Notes under the pieces: generated by a model
Told to the model about the DNA's origin: nothing
The model's input: the letters and a program-made list of their open reading frames with translations, nothing else
Database searches by the model: none
Position numbers and translations under genes: made by a program
Shown here: one piece after another, positions 38,401 through 51,032 of the stretch
Numbering within the stretch: position 1 is the first letter of the stretch
How the letters are laid out: the number at the start of each line of letters is the position of its first letter
NCBI GenBank assembly: GCA_020086605.1
Contig: JACBWW010000015.1
Coordinates: 25,734,483-25,798,482, forward strand
Source of the DNA: Lanius collurio
Taxonomy: Eukaryota; Chordata; Aves; Passeriformes; Laniidae
Length of the DNA: 64,000 nucleotides
Direction: 5' to 3'

Positions 38401-40346
38401 TACCGACTATTTTCCTCCCAGTATCTTCAACTGTAGTTTCCTTCTAATTCCTTTTCTCTACCACCAAAGGTCACTGAGGCCCACAATAGGCAAAACCTTC
38501 TCCTTGCCTAGTAACAGAACAAAATTCCAAAATCGTAAAGGCAGAGATTTCTGCCAGGTACTGGAAGTGCACACCACACACCAGTACACTGCACATGGTT
38601 TAGACCCTGTCAGCATCAAAGGTACTGCTTTTGGTATTTTCACACCATTACCTATTAGCAAGACATCAAGAAGTCAGAGATTTCTAAAATCTGTTGGACA
38701 CCTATTTTTGCCTGGCTGCAGTGAATGTATCCGAACTGATAGTATCAAAGGCACTTGATGATTAGGCAGAGGGACACATAATGGCTATAATTCCTTTAAA
38801 TTCTTTAAAATAGATGAACTGTAAATAGATGGCATATGCAGAACTCATAATGAGGCTTGTGTGGAATAAGGAATCTGTGTACATGTGTTTGGAATGCTGC
38901 GGCCACTTTGCTGGTGTCTGCCACGTGGGAGTAGCATATGAGTTTGAGTTTTTCTATCACACCACTTCATCACTTACTTTCTCTGTGAGTTTCTATGTGT
39001 GAGTGCATTTATACAGCTGTATCTCTCCCCATGTACCTCTGTCTGCAATGAACATCTGGAGAAAAGAAGCATTCCTATTTTTCTCAGTTTTGAGGGAATT
39101 GTCCCAGCTATTCTGCTTATCAAGAAAGAATGAAATGATAATATATGAAACAATGCCTGGATCAGCTTAATTCTATTCAGACTCTGTGCATAAAATCTGA
39201 CCATGTCTCCCCTCTCCCCTCTCTACCCCGGTATCAGTAAACTGATGACTAGTTAACCATTTAATTTAGTTTTGTTCAGTGTAGTTACATTTAGAAATAA
39301 TTTTCCCTTAAATCTCACATGATATCTATGAGCTCAACCCCAAAGATTCCTGTATTCTGTCACTACCAATCAAGCTCACTGAATAAATCATAGCTATATT
39401 GCTTCCAAAGCTGACAATAAGATCTGTGTTCACCAAAGAGAAAGGTTAAACACTTTTCCATCTTACTATGCTTTTCAAATACAATGAACCATCATGACAA
39501 TCTTAGCAGTCCTAAATGCTGTCATGCTAAATTAACATATCTTTTTAAGGAAAAGCAGAAGATATTTGAGAAACACCTAACACAGTACTTTAATTTTGTC
39601 GTTAATTGTAACAGACAGTTGCTACTTCCTGTTTCACTAGTCAAGGATGTTGTGTTTGGTTTGGGGATGCACTGGAAGTATAACGTTACCAGGTCCGGAA
39701 AATAAAAGAAGTGAAAAACTTTTCAGTTTGGTAATTCACCTTTCCAGTTAGAAACATTTCTTTTAAATCTCTTGTATGAAATAAGTAGAGGATATCAGTA
39801 GAAATGAAAGTTACTTTCAGCTATTGGGATGAGAATGTAGTCATGAACAGTATTAAGAATGTGTACAGCTATAGCTTGTTTAAAGTTAATAATTACTCAT
39901 ACATATTTAATACCTTGTTTTAAGTTCTAATAAGTGAATAGTTTGCTTATGTGTAACATTTCCCACTGACATTTTCATAAACATCTATTATGCATGCTAC
40001 TCATGTTGGTAACATACCCTAAAATATCTGCTGACCAACTATTAACCCTTCAAAAGCCTTTATGATTTTCTTTGCAACATGTAGTGAAAGCAAAGAGATC
40101 ACAGTTGCCGTGTGAAAATATATATGAATATAAAAATTCCAGTGAGCTGTGGGAGTAGGAATTTAGTGTAACTTCTTTCATCCACTTTGAACATGTTCTT
40201 TTGTCTCTGTTTTCAGTACTAAAGAGTCTAAAGGCAACCTGTGTCAAGTAACATCCTGCCTAAAGATACAAAGGAGGGCAGTTTCTTAGAACATTACTGT
40301 TTTTTCTGTAAAATGAAAGATATTAACTGATTCATTATGGTAAAAG
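35426..40346. other. unique non-coding DNA
   Basis: About 4.9 kb without a recognised gene or repeat and with no open frame above 98 codons. Composition rises in GC at 38000-38260, with no further sign of function. Confidence 0.6.
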
Positions 40347-40858
40347 AGAATCACAGAATGGTTGGGGCTGGACAGGAACCACTGGAGGTCATCTTGGTCC
40401 AGCCCCCCTGCCTAAGCAGGTTACCCAGCATCTTTTCTAGATAGGAATACCTCCAAATAGGGACACTCCAGAGGCCTTCTCTGAGATACCTGTGCCATTG
40501 CTGCCACAATCACAGTGAAAAGAGCATTCTTGTGTCCAGAGAGCAAAAAACATCCCTGTTTCATTTTGTGTCTACTGCCTCTAGTCCTGTCACTAGGTAA
40601 AACTGAAAAGAGCCTGGCTCCATCTTATTTGCACCATTCCTTCAGATATTTGTGCATATTGATATTGATTAGGTCCCCATGAAAATTCCCTTCTCTAGGT
40701 GGAATGGCCTCAGGTCTCTTGCACTTTCCTCATGAGAATTCTCTAGTGCGTATTTGTGACCCTCTGCTGGGCTGTCTCCAGTAGTTCCATTTCTCTCTTA
40801 TGCTGGGCAGCCCAGAGCTGGCTTCAGTACCCAAGTGTGGCTGGTAAGGATCATATAG
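40347..40858 (-). mobile_element. CR1 LINE 3' fragment
   Basis: About 510 bp. The plus strand starts GAATCACAGAATGGTTGGGG, then has GGTCATCTTGGTCCAGCCCC, then TTAGGTCCCC near 40668, and CTGGGCTGTCTCCAGTAGTT near 40768. It ends near GGCAGCCCAGAGCTGGCTTC and a short remainder. This is a CR1 subfamily with a tail different from the 29.3-kb and 35.2-kb copies. A G/T tract follows about 30 bp after it. Confidence 0.92.
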
Positions 40859-40884
40859 TTCAGGGAAAGGAAAATACAGTGCTC

Positions 40885-40971
40885 TGTTTTGGTTTATTTG
40901 TTTGTTTGTTTGTTTGCTTTGTTGGGTTTGTTTTTGTTTTTGGTTTTGGTTTTTGTTTCTTGGTTTTTTTG
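40885..40971. repeat. GTTT-rich tract
   Basis: Four TTTG units, then irregular GTTTTT/GGTTTT units; the strand is almost free of A and C. Confidence 0.9.
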
Positions 40972-43900
40972 TTACAGTGTTTTGGCTTTTTAATGGTGAT
41001 TTCAACTTGAAATGGGTGAATTAAAAAAGATGCCTATCAGTGGCCTTTGTCAGTAGTATGGCCTTCAGCAATGATGTCTGAATGTCAAGCCTGACTTAAT
41101 TTTTACAGAGAATTTATTTATCTCTTTATGCCTTCTATTTTCTTTTATTCTAACTACTGCCATTTGTTACTTCTATAGAGGGTGACCTACAGCTTTTATC
41201 TCACTTTCTGCCCTCAGCAGTACAGACGCCTGGTGGCATATTGGATGTTCTTTCCTTTGAAACCTTCCCCTGTAGTACAGCTCCCCTATTATTCTTATTT
41301 TGGTCTAACCTGTCTCACACTTGGCTGAGTTTATCATGACAGTCTTGATTTTCTTGCCCACAAAAGTTTGCAGGATGCAATCTGGGGCTCCTGTCTGATC
41401 TTCTCAGGGAGCAGCAGTCAGCACTTAGCTAAAACAAGAGCCAGGTTTGTTCTAGATTTTGTTTCAGGCCTTTTAGAGAATCAGTCCATGCTGTACTAAA
41501 CATTTCTGCTCCTGGTCTCTTCACAGACTGAGCCCGTGTCCTCGTTATGGTTGGCTGAGCCTGTGAAGGGTGAAAGAGTTTCACCCAGGCAGTACCAGTG
41601 ATGAATTTTACAAGGAAAAATCACCTGTTCTGCTGTTTCTACTTCCTCTCCTTTCCATTAAAATGTTTAATCTGTTTTGTTCTTGTTTCTGAAGCTTCTG
41701 CTTCAGTTTGTCCTCTCCTTTGAATTGCTTCTCTTATTTAACTATAATTTGTGGGCCAGACTCACAGATGCCACAAATCCACTCCATACCTTTTTTCTAT
41801 CTCTGTGCTACTTTGGTAGGGACAGAGTACTGCAAAATAATAAGAACAAGGTCCACAACTCACTAAGCTTTCAATTATTCTTCCATAAGTTATTTTCTTT
41901 TTTGTTTCTTTTTTTTTTAACTTTTCCTATTCCCTCCTTCTGTTGCCTGTTATTCTGGGGTGTTCCACTTTGTGTTTTGTCTGCATTATATAGAGCCTCA
42001 AGTTAAGGATCTCTAATACTTGTTTGGAATCTGTGAGTTCTATTATAATATGTAAATATTTAAACATTTAAATATTTTGCATAGCTCTGAGAAAATAGTT
42101 TTATATTCAACATGTCCTAATTTCTCCTAAGTAAGAAAAGTGCATCTTGTTGCTTTTTTAAATGTACATTCATTAGTGGATGTAAAGGACCACAAAGAAG
42201 GCAGATGTATAGCCAGGGCATTATTTCTTTTAGGCCCAGGGTAGATAGAACAGTGCAGTCTGTGTGGAAAGTGATGGATGATGGAAAAGGAGTCCTGATT
42301 CATAGGAAGAGTGGGAAACCATAGCAATTTAACTAAAGTCAAATGATGTTGGCAAAAACAGTTTTCTAATCGGGTTTGGACATGCTTATTGTAAAGAGGC
42401 ATTTCTTCGTGGAAAAACAGCCCTCTGCTGTTAATACAGGAAGTGGAGAAAAGAAAAAAAAATAAAAGAAAGAAGATTTTCATTCTATTTTACCCTGTAA
42501 CATATTTATCTTTGGTTCATTCATTTCTTGTTTGTTTGTTTGAGGTTTTTTTAAAGCTTATAACATGATTTTCATTCTTTCTTCTCATATTTATTCCCCT
42601 CAGCCCAACGGAGTTAATGGAGATTCTTAGTATTTCCAGTTTCATTTCAATGGGTAGGCTTGGAAGAACAAAGGATTATTCAAAATAATCAGGATGGACA
42701 CATTCTGCCCTGGCACTTTTCAAAGGATTCTTTCTCAGGGTTAAAGAAAGAGAAATATTTTGGCTGACTTCTTCTTTAACTTCTGCCTACTTTTTATTCT
42801 TTGATATTTGGGAATTATCCCAAATGCTGTCCAGTTCTCTAAGGGGCTGCCTGAATAGGAAATGTCTCCTACATAAAGCAGTGTGGCTTTATGGGAAGAA
42901 TTGCTGCTTGGTGTGTTGATGTGCTTTCTGATGATGTAATGGGGTTCAGTACTTTATAACTGTTGCTTTGAAATTTTTCTGTGGACTACTAATAAAAATG
43001 GGGACTAGGGAATATTGCTGATCCCACTCCAAAACCAATATTCCTTCAGAGAGAACTAGCATGCAGTTTGTTTGTATCTGCTTGGAATTTAAAGAAGGTG
43101 CACTGCAAATAAAATGGCAGTGGATTTACTACTAGAGGTTTTTTTTCGCTTCTGTTTTGCCTCAGCCCTAAAGGTAGTGGTACAAGATTTGCAGTTGTTC
43201 CCAATCTTTCACATACTGATGCTGACTAGACTGACCTCCTTGACATGCAATGAGCATGTTTTTCATCACACTAGCCAGAGTGATTTCTATTTCTGCACTT
43301 TAATTCTTCCCTCTTCACTTTGAAATTCTCTCTCTTCCTTTTATTAGAAGTAAATATTAGTTCTATAGGGTTAAGATAGTCAAACACATGCATATAAATG
43401 GGTTGGTTTCTTTGAGATATTATGAATATCTTCCAGTTCTGTACATTTTGTTTAAAAATATTGATAAAATTAGGCTCAGAGTTTACTGGCGGTCATATCT
43501 TCTGTAGCCAAAGATGTGGAAGAGCTAAATTGCAAGCATCATTTCTTTATCCAAGATAAAGTGGGTAAGACCTGTATGTGCACACCAACCTCAAAAATTA
43601 GGACTTCCTGTTGACTTTCTGAATGAACTGACTGTCCAACATCTCAGACACAAGCAATTAGACCTGAATTTTGAAAGGGTTTCAGTGGTATTTCAGATTA
43701 GCCCAGTAAACTAGCATCAGAATTTCTGGGACTACTTTGTGTTTTTTAAAATCTATCTTCCACATAACTTTTGCAGAAGCATTGGGTTTATTCTCCTTTT
43801 TTTTCCCTCCCATACATAGTAACATACTTGCTGTTATGTATTAACATATTTGCTGCTGCTACCAAGCCAGGGAAGGTTTGTTGTGAGCTGTTTTTAAAAA

Positions 43901-45539
43901 ATATTGTTGCTTCGAGATTTATAATATGACTTTCAATCTGGCTTACTTGTTGTACTTCCAAGTAAAAAAGAGTTCTTTTTATTCCCTTGGGAGACTGCTT
44001 AATTGGGATGTATTAGAAAATGTATTGTGTAATAATAATAGCTGTTAACATAGTATGAAATACTCACAAGGATTAACCAAACCTATTACAGTCCCAATAG
44101 AAATAATATCAAATATCATCAGCTTGAGGACATACATCAGGCATGGGGTTTTTGGTTTGGGGTTTTTTTTAAGAGTGAAGATGCTCTTATTTTCTTGTGG
44201 GTTTCTTGTGGGGTTTTTGTGATTTTTTTTGTTTGTTTGTTTGGTTGGTGGGTTGGTTGGTTGGTTGGGTTTTTTGTTTGGTTTGGTTTTTTTTGTTTTT
44301 GTTTGGTTTGGTTTGGTTGTTTGTTTGTTTGGTTTTTTTTCTTTTGTATGAATAATCTCTTTCCTTTCTACTGTATAAAACGTCCCCCAGATAGGCAGAA
44401 CTGTACAGAAATTATTCTTTCAGGTAACTGTTACAACATGAAGCCTGTCTAGGAAATGGCACTGTCATCTGAAATGTTCTCCAACTAATGGGCAGCCATT
44501 TTCTCAGAAAAAAAGGTCATAAAGAGATGAACAAATGATAATTAATAACAGTTACTGTGTCAGGCCTCTCTTGGGATTTTTAACATTATGATCAAGGAGC
44601 TAAATGGAGCTGCTTGGAAGGAAAGATTTGTGGCTGGAATCCATAAACCCCACAGGTATTGCTTCCAAGAAAGTGGATTTCAACCACTTCTGAGGCACAA
44701 AGCATTTTACACTGTTTTACATTGTCAATAATGAAGTATTTGCAAGCTATTCAGAGACCCTGTGTGCAAAGCTGTCTTCTGATTTTGAAAACTCCCTTCA
44801 CTCTTCCTTGGTCAAATGCACCAAGCATGGAAAACAGTAGCTTTTCAACACAGAACTTTAGAAACACAGGCATTCAAATATCACCTCTGCTGGCCTTGTC
44901 AGTGAGCTTTCTTTTTAAAGCTGTAGATTTCCATGTGAATCCTTCTGAGCTCCATTTGCCCTTCCTAGAAAGTAGGAAACCAACTCACAGGGTTCTGCTG
45001 GTCAACATGGAGAGAAGAGAGGACCTGGGCCGTGCAGGGATGTTGGGGAGACATGAGAAGGAAAGGTGCCATGAAAGAGGAGGAAGAACAGATGCACGTG
45101 TTTCTCATAGTGCTTTCTGGCACCTGATACTTGAACAAACTGATGACATGACTGCTGAGGAAGAGTGGAAGTGCGGGTAGCTGGGAAAGAGCAGACAGCA
45201 GGGTCAGTGGACAACTGTGGTGGAAATCTTGCTGCATTCTGTTCCTACCCTGTCTGATGATGAATGCCAAGCATGTGTGTTAACATTGCTGAGCTAATTA
45301 TCTCTTGGCACTACGATAGCAACAGTTTCCAACCTCCTGCTGAACCGTGTGGGTTTGCCACAGCCATGAAATTGTATCAGACAAAGGGAAATTCAAATTT
45401 CCAGGAAAATCAAGTGTGCATACAAAAGTAAATCCCAGCAGGGCTGAGCAAAGCAATGGGCTTCTCTAAAGCTAGCCACGGGTGCAAAACTGTGTACATC
45501 ACTTTGATTTATCCAGATCAAAAATGAACCAACAGAAAG
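40972..45539. other. unique non-coding DNA with a G/T tract
   Basis: No gene supported. The 173-codon frame at 44659-45180 has no recognisable domain. It ends about 360 bp before the zinc-finger relict but shows no zinc-finger, KRAB or SCAN signature itself. Confidence 0.55.
44145..44345. repeat. 200-bp G/T tract with GGTT core
   Basis: Irregular GTTT, GGTTT and GGGGTTTTT units on the plus strand, almost without C. At 44243-44269 it becomes regular GGTT repeats with GG or GGG runs every four bases. Confidence 0.9.
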
Positions 45540-46015
45540 CAGAACAATGTTGGAAGTCATACTTGAAGAATATCCATGCCTGGAGAAACTTAATAAATTG
45601 AATATTCAATCTGGTTTTCCTCTCCAAAGTACTCGAGTGACATGAGAAAAGAATTCACACTGGTGAAAAACTGTGGGATGGGAGAAAGCCTTTGATGTTG
45701 AAGTGCAGCCACTGCATGGTAATATCTGTCAAGTTCTTAGTGAAGAAGACTTCCTTATCTTTTCAGAAAACAGCATCCTTGTGTATCATCCCTTGAGAAA
45801 GCACTAGTTGGACTTAAATTTTGAAAACTACCTGACCTTAACGCAGCCATTTCCTGAAAGAGGAAAGAACTCAAGAAGTGAAATTTTGTTTTTCCAGCAG
45901 CACGTTAGTTCAGCAAGTCCTTGGAAGCATGCAGTAAACATGGAGAACCTTTCACTTACAAGAGCTTCCAGCTGGGTTTTATGGATTTCAGTCTAAAGCT
46001 AACAGCTTTTGAAGA
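45540..46015 (+). pseudogene. decayed tandem C2H2 zinc-finger array
   Basis: A functional array would bind DNA through repeated 28-residue fingers (Cys2-His2) joined by HTGEKP linkers. Here one frame gives HEKRIHTGEKL at 45641-45673, a His-x4-His plus an almost perfect linker. Weaker linker-like DNA lies at 45572-45590 and 45733-45750, with His-position spacing of 81 and 80 bp against the expected 84. Before the clear linker, FPLQSTRV at 45616-45639 fits the F-x3-S-x-L part of a finger in a shifted frame. KCSHC at 45701-45715 gives a Cys-x2-Cys. At 45939-45983 HGEPFTYKSFQLGFMD aligns with a linker and finger start with both cysteines replaced by Tyr and Phe, each one base from Cys. Stops (TGA at 45638) and frameshifts rule out a product. 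No KRAB, SCAN or BTB part was seen. Only single stretches are strong, so confidence is moderate. Confidence 0.55.
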
Positions 46016-48992
46016 TCCTCCTCCCACACTCTGTTCTTGTTTGGCAGCCTCTATTCTAGTCATATGGAACAAGGGATGGTATTTCAAAATGTTGTGGTTA
46101 GCTTGTACAACGCTATTGTCCATCTTCTGCATGAATGTTGCAGCAACATTACATATGGCTGCTGTCTAGGGAACTTTTAGGAATTCAGAGTCAAAAAGAT
46201 TCTGCCTTAGGCTATGAGGTAAAGTCAGAAGAATGAGATCTTGAAACAATTTAACTAAAGAATTTTTGGCAGATCAATACAGTCTTTTCTTGATCTGCAG
46301 CTTTGGTAAGAAAAGCCAAAAAAATAGAATGATGCAGGAGGATAAATAATAATATAAAAACAATTATAAGTGCCGCTATTTATATTAGTAGCTCTGCTTT
46401 ACTTTAAAAGCTACATTCAGTTCTAGGTACTTAATCATAAGAAGGATAACGCAGAATTAATTGTGGCTCAAGAAGAATGAGTAGGTGTATGGGAAAATGC
46501 TGGTAAAAGGAGTGGTTGAATAAATTTCAGTAGTAGGTGTGTGGCTGCTGCAATTCAAGGTAATGCTGAAACTGCAATTGATCTTAATTGAACAAAATTA
46601 ATGACAAAACCAATCAAGTGTGACACAATAAAAACACAGAAAATTAATAAAGAATATCATAAAGGGGAACCAGCAACTGTTCTGCAGAGGAGCAGCTAGG
46701 AACGCTAGACAGTAGCATATAAGCTTGAACCCTCTGACGAAATGAATGTTTCTGCACGACATGCACATTAGATTATGCTTCTCACGTTCATCAGAAGCTT
46801 GAAGGCTCCCAGACTTTCCAGGGCCTAGGAGAAGAATGGCCTCCTTATTAAAAGGCAAAAACCCAAGCTGCAGTGGCACTTCTTAAAGCAGCATCGGATT
46901 GTTAAGACTTCATGCCTCTTGCAAACACTCAGACCTTGAGGCATTTGATATCTTCTACCCGGCATATGAAGATAAACATTATTAATTACATCTCTTTCTT
47001 CGTGGCTTCTTACTTGTGAGGTGACAGTCCCTCTCAGAGGAACAGGAGTTTGTGCTGGGTGTTTTGGATCTGCCAGGAAGCACTTAAGTTTCTATAGCCT
47101 GGCAGAGGAAAACTCCCCTGGCCCATTCTGTAACTCTTTCTTTGCAGGGTTGATTGATGTTTTTTTGCTATTTGTGCAGTAACATGGTGCCATTCTCAAA
47201 AGCTCTCTGTTAAAGCCAAACAACACAAGCTCCCATTTGTGTTTCCAATTACACATGTGCTTTAAATCACCACTGGCAGTCACAGAGCTGACCCCTGTCT
47301 GCGCCTTTCAGACACGGGTGAGGCATTGTTTGATGTCAGCTTTGCAGGCTCCTGCTCTGTAATGCAAGGGGGCTCTCACTGCCCATGGCCATGATTGGAG
47401 ACAAATATCTATTTCCTATCCAGTGATCCTAAGACAACCTACAGTAGCAGGTATGTTTTAACCAGATTGTTTTCCAGGGGGTTTGGTGCTTTTTGACTGT
47501 TCTCTTCCCACTGTTTCTGTCTTTGGTAATTGTTTTGTCCACTTCACAAATGTGGTTTTTAACTCTGAAATTTTTGCCTTTACCAAGTGGGATATGGAGA
47601 AGGAGGCAGAAACTCAGTCAAAATTAGGATGGAGTTAAAAACAGGGGAAAGATAATGGTTTTGTAAGCATTATCTGGTGCAACAGTGAGGAATAAAAATA
47701 TGACTCAATCTGTATAACATTGTGTCCCATGTCAGGTTGGGCAGCTTCCAGAAATCCCTCTGAAATGAACTTTTTAGTTGATGCTGTATTTCATCATGTC
47801 ATATGGTTGTTGCATGGGCTTTATAGTAGCATGGATAGTACCCCGACAAGAGGACGAGGATTTCTTTTGTACAATGTCTTTATATTCCACCCAATCTACC
47901 AAATTCATTTTTTTTTTCAACTTAACCATATGTGTGAATTCTGTGAGTTTTCCCAGAATTACATGAGCAGTATCATATTTCTGATTTGAAGGAGCTCCAG
48001 TTTTGTGTTGATTGTCTGTTACCCATTTTCAACATTTCAGAAAATAAATTATATCAATAAATTTTGAAGAGCTGAGGCTTGGTATCAGGTGTGGTAAGTT
48101 ATAATCACTCAGCATATTTTGATCATAATGAGAAAATTCAGTGCTCCTCCTGTCACTGCTGCAAGGGATCAATCGTTCTAACAGATGTACACACTTAGAA
48201 AGTAGGAGGAATGAAAATGTTAGCAATATTAATTAGTGATTACTGCATTTTACCATAGTTGGATCTAAAACAGGCAGATTCCTGAGTTGCTTATGCTGGA
48301 CTGTCTTTTGTCTTAAAAATAAAAAGTTCTTTTTTAGCCCCATGAAACACAAGATGATGCATTTAATTTATTATAGCAAGCTCTGAAATTTCTGACTGGT
48401 ACTTGTAATCAGAAACATTGTTTTGCTTTGATTTTCTTTTTTAAACAATATTCTGTGTTACGATCAGGTGATTGATGTGATTCCAGTTTAGTTTAACTTG
48501 TCATATTGTGTAATGTAACCATGGGATAAGTGTAGGAGATACATGACTGGCTTTGGCTGACTCAGAAGCTGATTGTGCCAAGGGAATTTCATAATTGTCT
48601 ACTAGAAGAAAGTGAATTTTCAAAAACATTACCCAAATTTTAGCTTGGCTCTTAAGCAAATACATTTTACCTGTTAGTCTGTTATGTGAACACACTTATT
48701 TCATTCCACTTCTACTATAACTGTTTAGGAGACATCCACAAAGGTACCAAATCTGTTTTGCTGTTATTTCATGCTAAAAATACCGAGTCTTCTAACAGTG
48801 AATTCCAAGGGTTGGAAAGAATTTTATAGCATTTCTTTTAGTCTGGGGGATGTGAGCAATAAGGCCTCTTGATTTTATCATTTATAGATTTGGCTCAGTC
48901 TTTTATGTAACTTCCGAGTTCATCTCTAAATTAAACAGTTGCAGCCTTTTCCCTCACAATGATCTATTGAGCATCTCTCCCTTTGTCGATGG

Positions 48993-49019
48993 TTTTATTT
49001 ATTTATTTATTTATTTATT
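48993..49019. repeat. (TTTA)n microsatellite
   Basis: About six TTTA units directly before the LTR-like stretch at 49023. Confidence 0.9.
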
Positions 49020-49022
49020 AAT

Positions 49023-49300
49023 TGTGGCAGGATGTGCCCCGTTTCCTTCCCCTGTTGCAGTCTGCTTTAGCCGCAGTCAATGGAGTGAAGTGTAGGGTTT
49101 TTCTGCCACCATTAGGGTGGGAGGTGTACCTGCAGCTGGTCAGAAGCAAGGCTGGAGGGGCACTTAAAAAGGCAGAAGAATACGGACTGAGAAGATTTGT
49201 CTTTTGTCCGAATAGCTTTCAAAATTTTGGAGCCAAAATAAAAGAGGCTACAGCCCTTTGCTCTTGCCCTGCAGTGCAGGATCAGGGTGAAAAGCCGACA
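49023..49300 (+). mobile_element. possible short LTR relict
   Basis: It begins TGTGGCAGG and ends CCGACA. It holds a TTAAAAA element near 49165 and AATAAAAGAGG near 49239 in LTR-like order, and its GC content is higher than its surroundings. No target-site duplication was found. The 97-codon frame over it (49022-49315) has no recognisable domain. A unique sequence with chance signals is the alternative. Confidence 0.25.
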
Positions 49301-50263
49301 GTGCAGATAAAATAGCAGTGGGTACAGTGAGTGAAAGCTGAGACACTCACTTAATATAAGTGAAAAGAAATTAGTAAGAACACTGCTTGTTCCTATCTGG
49401 AACCAGAAATGAGGGAGATTATCAGATGAGATCCCTGATAAAGTACTGTTTAGGAAGCACTGCATAGCTAATTTAAGTGTAATATCCCTGAACAGAAGAT
49501 GAGTTGCCTGCCAGAAATGGCCTGCATTGCTCTCAAACCTCTGAGTTACTGGTTTGTTCTAACATACCAGTAAGGCTTGCTGCAAACCCAGTGACTCCTT
49601 AGTTTTTTACCCAAAAACTGACATAATAAAACCCTGAGATATATTTATAGTGTCCTGTCTTCACCAAAGACCAGATTGATCAGCATGCCACTTACTCTTC
49701 AGAGTAAACCAATGCCTTAACAAGTAGTCTTTTTTTTATTCTTTTGAGATTATTTTAAAAAAAACCCAACTTTTTCTTTTCTACAGAACATAGCGAGACA
49801 CGGGTAGAAATGTCACTTGGTTGGAATTGATTTTTGTAAGTCTGTTTTATATTTGTTTCCATTGCAATGAGGAATTTGTTTTGATCTTTTCCCCCTCAGT
49901 CTTTAAATGCTACTAGCATTTTCTCAGAAATTGGAATAGATGGGTCTCAAGATCCTGGGATTTGTGGTTATGAAAATATGTAATCAAACATTGTAAAATT
50001 TAAACTTTAAATAAAGTATGTCTAAGACTGCAGCCCAAGAGAAGCTGGATTGAGATCAAGTGTCCACTCAGCCCTGTGTCCTGTTTTTCCCAGGAGTAAG
50101 AAGAAATATTCCATGAAAGAACATCGAGTTACAGAATTAGATGATAGGGTTGAGTCATATGTCAGGCACATTTCTCCCTCTGCTAGTCCTGAGGAGGACT
50201 TGTATCTCTCCTACAATCTTCCTCCCTGGCAGTAGAAGGATCAGGCAGAGAAACCTATGTCTT

Positions 50264-50350
50264 ACTCAGCCACTTATCAATCCTTGACAACTCACCCAAC
50301 AGAGATGTCTTAGTTTGCCCACCTGAAAAATGGCCGTGATGATGTTTGCC
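50264..50350 (+). mobile_element. MIR-like SINE core and 3' part
   Basis: The order GCCACTTATC, GACAACTCACCC, GTCTTAGTTTGCCCACCTGA, AAAATGGCCGTGATGATG follows the MIR order (GCCACTTAC, GACCTTGGGCAAGTCAC, CTCAGTTTCCTCATCTGTAA, AAATGGGGATAATAATA). MIRs are tRNA-derived SINEs inactive since early amniote history. The similarity is scattered but collinear over about 85 bp. Confidence 0.5.
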
Positions 50351-50842
50351 TTTCAGAAAACATTCTGGGGTCTGCAGTTAAAGGAAAAAAACTATGGATA
50401 CTTATGGCTGGAGCATTCTCCTTTGTTTCACTGGCCGCTAAGAGTCTTCTTGTCTGTATATTGCCACATATATGTCCTAATCCAGAAGTGCTAAGATTTT
50501 ATGGCAGGAAAATTTTTTGGAAAATGTGACTGTCCCCTTGTAAGAATCGTTTCCTTGCCCATATTTAGCCATTTATTTTTTTCAAATTTGCCATTTCTTG
50601 CAACTACTGTGTTGACTACCCTTTTTAGACAATATATAATGAAACTATATACTATCTAGGCCTACATTAAAAAGATTATGGAAAATATGTTTCAGGACTT
50701 ATCTTTCTTATGTAAGATAAGGAAGCTGATCCCAGTGAGGAACTTCTATAGCATGTTATTCACTGAGGAGAATCAAATTCTCAGAATTACACCTCTTCCA
50801 GCAAAAGGCAAAATAGCAGATATGATCAACTCCCTGTTGTGT

Positions 50843-50917
50843 TTTCATTTGGTTTTGTTTGATTTTGTGCATTTGGGGTTTTTTATTTGGGTTTTTTTTC
50901 TTCTTTTTCATTTTTAG
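50843..50917. repeat. T/G-rich tract
   Basis: GGTTTTGTTTGATTTTG, GGGGTTTTTT and GGGTTTTTTTT units ending in a T/C run; another member of the GTTT-type tracts. Confidence 0.8.
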
Positions 50918-50998
50918 CACTGAATTGTAAGGACAGTATGGGAATACAGACAAATCCTTGTTCTATCCAATAGTACTGCACCTGCCAGCTAAACTGCA

Positions 50999-51032
50999 CA
51001 GTCCCTTCCAACCCAAACCATTCTTTGAATGC
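50999..51032 (+). mobile_element. short CR1 3' tail
   Basis: CAGTCCCTTCCAACCCAAAC followed by CATTCTTTGAAT matches the final bases of an avian CR1 (…CCTTCCAACCCAAACCATTCTATGAT). The upstream part is not recognisable. Confidence 0.6.

Larger units (their letters stand above)
46016..50263. other. mostly unique non-coding DNA
   Basis: No gene supported. It includes an ATTT microsatellite at 48993-49019 and an LTR-like stretch after it (separate entry). Confidence 0.55.

Noticed and set aside
44659..45180. 173-codon open frame before the zinc-finger relict
   Set aside because: No zinc-finger, KRAB, SCAN or other domain and no link in frame to the relict; an open minus-strand frame overlaps it, which points to composition rather than coding.
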